Positions 4,872 through 6,542 of a DNA stretch of 6,542 nucleotides are shown one piece after another; the stretch's first letter is position 1, and each line of letters opens with the position of its first letter. Below the pieces are notes generated by a model. It searched no databases and was not told where the DNA came from. It saw only the letters and a list, made by a program, of their open reading frames with translations. A program made the translations under genes and the position numbers. This stretch comes from Bacillota bacterium (GTDB lineage Bacteria; Bacillota; Clostridia; Tissierellales; Sporanaerobacteraceae), in assembly GCA_029779375.1 (NCBI GenBank), contig JAKPAR010000190.1, positions 1 to 6,542 of the forward strand, in the 5' to 3' direction.

Positions 4872-6128
4872 TTAGATTAAAAGTTTGTACAATTTATCAA
4901 AAAAGCTAGGAAACGATACCGTTACACATTCACTTTGTTGTATATGAGATTTACCATCTGCATTAAGTGCTGCAATATTTAAGGCCATCGCTATTCTATG
5001 GTCATTGTAGCTATTCAAAGTTGCTGGTTTTAAAGAGGAAACCCCCTCAATGACAAGACCATCTTCAAGTTCTTCTACTTTTGCTCCCATTTTATTTAAC
5101 TCAACAGCCATAGCATTTAACCTATTGCTTTCTTTGTATTTTAACTCCTCGGCATCTCTTATAGTAGTTGTTCCTTCTGCAAGAGCTGCTGCTACAGCCA
5201 AAATAGGTATTTCATCTATTAGAGTACTTATTCTGCTTCCATTTATATCTATACCCTTTAGTTTTGAATACCTAACCCTTATATCTCCTATCGGCTCATA
5301 ATTTGCTATTCTTTTATTTTGAATCTCAATATCTCCCCCCATTTCCTTCAATGCTTCCAAAATACCTATCCTGCTTTTGTTTATTCCTACATCTCTAATC
5401 AAAATATCCGAACCCTTCAACGTCAAAGCTCCAACTATAAAAAATGCAGCTGACGAAATATCTCCTGGAACAAATAAATTTTTCCCTTTTAATTTAGCAT
5501 TATCTTTCATATAAATTAATTTATCAATTTTACATATATAAGCACCAAAATATTTTAGCATTCTTTCAGTATGATCTCTAGAAAAACCTTTTTCTTCAAT
5601 ACAAGTCTCTCCTTGAGCATAAATAGAAGCTAACAATATTGCTGATTTAACTTGGGCACTATCTATTGGCATTTTATAGTAAATCCCATTTAATTTTTCA
5701 GATGGATAAATTTCAATGGGAGGATATTCATCTTCTACCCCCTTAATATTTCCATTCATTTGTCTAAGAGGAAAAATAATTCTCTTCATAGGTCTACCAT
5801 TTAAAGAACTGTCTCCTACAAGAATTGAAGGAAAATCTTGTCCTATAAGTATTCCACTTATAAGCCTCATGGTAGTCCCTGAATTTCCACAATATAATAT
5901 TCCCTCAGGACTCTTTAATCCACTTTTACCAACCCCTTCTATTAGAACATTATCTTCTTTCATATCTATATGAACACCCATTTTTCTAAAACATTCTATA
6001 GTAGCTAAAGTATCCTCTGAAACTAAAAAATTTTTTATTTCTGTCTTACCTTCAGCAATAGCACCAAGCATTATACTTCTATGAGATATGGATTTATCTC
6101 CTGGTACTCTTATTTCTCCTTTCAACAT
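4872..6128 (-). CDS. aroA: 3-phosphoshikimate 1-carboxyvinyltransferase (EPSP synthase)
   Basis: Transfers the enolpyruvyl group of phosphoenolpyruvate to shikimate 3-phosphate, step six of the shikimate pathway, in the cytosol. The 418-residue protein has the two-domain inside-out barrel pattern of the family: G10-DKSISHR near the start, GNSGTTMRL (81-89), S157-AQVK, R184-DHTE, catalytic D305-EIP, K332-ESNR, and YNDHRIAMA (374-382) near the end. GDKS, SAQxK and RxHxE are signatures of the class II enzymes (Bacillus type); the third class II motif NPTR is NKSR here. The frame opens with TTG at 6134, but GGTGAT (6139-6134) sits 5 bases before ATG 6128-6126, so 6128 is the start. That ATG overlaps the aroB stop as ATGTTGA, implying translational coupling. 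The gene appears full length; the stop is TAA at 4874-4872. Confidence 0.96.
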   Translation of the reverse strand: MLKGEIRVPGDKSISHRSIMLGAIAEGKTEIKNFLVSEDTLATIECFRKMGVHIDMKEDNVLIEGVGKSGLKSPEGILYCGNSGTTMRLISGILIGQDFPSILVGDSSLNGRPMKRIIFPLRQMNGNIKGVEDEYPPIEIYPSEKLNGIYYKMPIDSAQVKSAILLASIYAQGETCIEEKGFSRDHTERMLKYFGAYICKIDKLIYMKDNAKLKGKNLFVPGDISSAAFFIVGALTLKGSDILIRDVGINKSRIGILEALKEMGGDIEIQNKRIANYEPIGDIRVRYSKLKGIDINGSRISTLIDEIPILAVAAALAEGTTTIRDAEELKYKESNRLNAMAVELNKMGAKVEELEDGLVIEGVSSLKPATLNSYNDHRIAMALNIAALNADGKSHIQQSECVTVSFPSFFDKLYKLLI

Positions 6129-6542
6129 AGCCAATCACCCTTTAAAGATTTTCTTATAGTTTCTTTACTTACATTGTCAAATATATCTACCTTGTTTTTC
6201 CCTGTAGGAAGAACAAATACTATTCTTTCATTTAGGTTTTTCTTATCGTGAGACATTTTAGACAATATCTTTGTCATATTCTCATTGGAAAAATGTACTG
6301 GTACAACTAAACTTTTCAGGGTTTCAATTATTTCACAGAAATATTCTTCATCTATTAAACCCATTTCTTTAGAAATAAAGCTTTCATACATCATACCCAA
6401 TATAATAGCTTCTCCATGTTTATATCTATTAAAATCATAAAGTGATTCAATCCCATGACCTATAGTATGTCCAAAATTTAAAATTTTTCTAATTCCCTTA
6501 TCTTTCTCATCCATTGCTACAACTTGAGTTTTTATAGATACA
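6122..6542 (-). CDS. aroB: 3-dehydroquinate synthase, C-terminal part (cut by window edge)
   Basis: The frame is open to the right window edge and gives the last 139 residues; the full enzyme is about 350, so the NAD-binding N-terminal half is missing. AroB converts DAHP to 3-dehydroquinate, step two of the shikimate pathway, using NAD and a divalent metal. Visible are KTQVV followed by DEKDKGIRKIL, then the family signature NFGHTIGHGIE (His25 and His29 of the fragment) and KHGEAIILGM (His42). His25 and His42 correspond to metal ligands and His29 to an active-site residue in characterised enzymes. The C-terminal helical part ends KGDWLC, stop TGA at 6124-6122. An internal ATG at 6514 is not the start, since the conserved family sequence continues upstream of it. 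The stop overlaps the aroA start by 7 bases. Confidence 0.95.
   Translation of the reverse strand, partial: VSIKTQVVAMDEKDKGIRKILNFGHTIGHGIESLYDFNRYKHGEAIILGMMYESFISKEMGLIDEEYFCEIIETLKSLVVPVHFSNENMTKILSKMSHDKKNLNERIVFVLPTGKNKVDIFDNVSKETIRKSLKGDWLC
6134..6139 (-). promoter_or_regulatory. Ribosome binding site deciding the aroA start
   Basis: GGTGAT on the minus strand, within AAAGGGTGAT, pairs with the 3' end of 16S rRNA and lies 5 bases before ATG 6128-6126. It lies inside the end of aroB. The in-frame TTG at 6134 overlaps this site and so cannot use it. Confidence 0.65.

Noticed and set aside
6122..6514. A stand-alone 130-residue protein starting at ATG 6514
   Set aside because: The frame stays open to the window edge and the upstream residues (VSIKTQVVA) continue the conserved AroB sequence, so it is an internal Met of a truncated view of aroB.

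Overview
The window is AT-rich DNA with strong AGGAGG-type ribosome binding sites, GTG/TTG starts next to ATG, and a sporulation-type (YhcN/YlaJ) lipoprotein gene. Together these point to the chromosome of a low-GC, Gram-positive, endospore-forming, probably anaerobic Firmicute (Clostridia or Tissierellia-like). The genus cannot be fixed from the sequence alone.

Layout. Positions 1-1603 (minus strand) hold a pair of M16-family genes transcribed as yfmF then yfmH. yfmF is complete and lacks the zinc motif. yfmH is cut by the left window edge and carries the zinc motif. Positions 1681-2192 (minus) hold a small lipoprotein of the YhcN/YlaJ family with its own hairpin terminator. The 189-bp region 2193-2381 is divergent: it contains a perfect 19-bp inverted repeat, an 11-bp-periodic direct repeat and a good sigma-A promoter for ychF. 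ychF (2382-3476) is the only plus-strand gene. It converges on deoC across a shared bidirectional terminator at 3509-3537, and a 22-bp exact tandem duplication spans its stop codon. Positions 3536-4781 (minus) form a pduL-deoC operon with its own promoter just downstream of aroA. Positions 4872-6542 (minus) hold aroA and the 3' part of aroB, overlapping by 7 bases.

How the genes work together. AroB and AroA are steps 2 and 6 of the shikimate pathway. DeoC cleaves deoxyribose-5-phosphate to glyceraldehyde-3-phosphate and acetaldehyde. PduL interconverts acyl-CoA and acyl-phosphate, so with an aldehyde dehydrogenase and acetate kinase encoded elsewhere the pair could conserve energy from the acetaldehyde; that link is inference. 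YchF is a conserved ribosome-associated ATPase. YfmF and YfmH belong to families linked to EF-P modification in Bacillus subtilis.

Two starts are corrected from the longest possible ORFs: pduL begins at 4781 and aroA at 6128. No gap without a gene exceeds 300 bases. I found no RNA gene, CRISPR array or insertion sequence, and no convincing undescribed system. The most unusual items are the non-coding repeats at 2241-2312 and 3471-3514.
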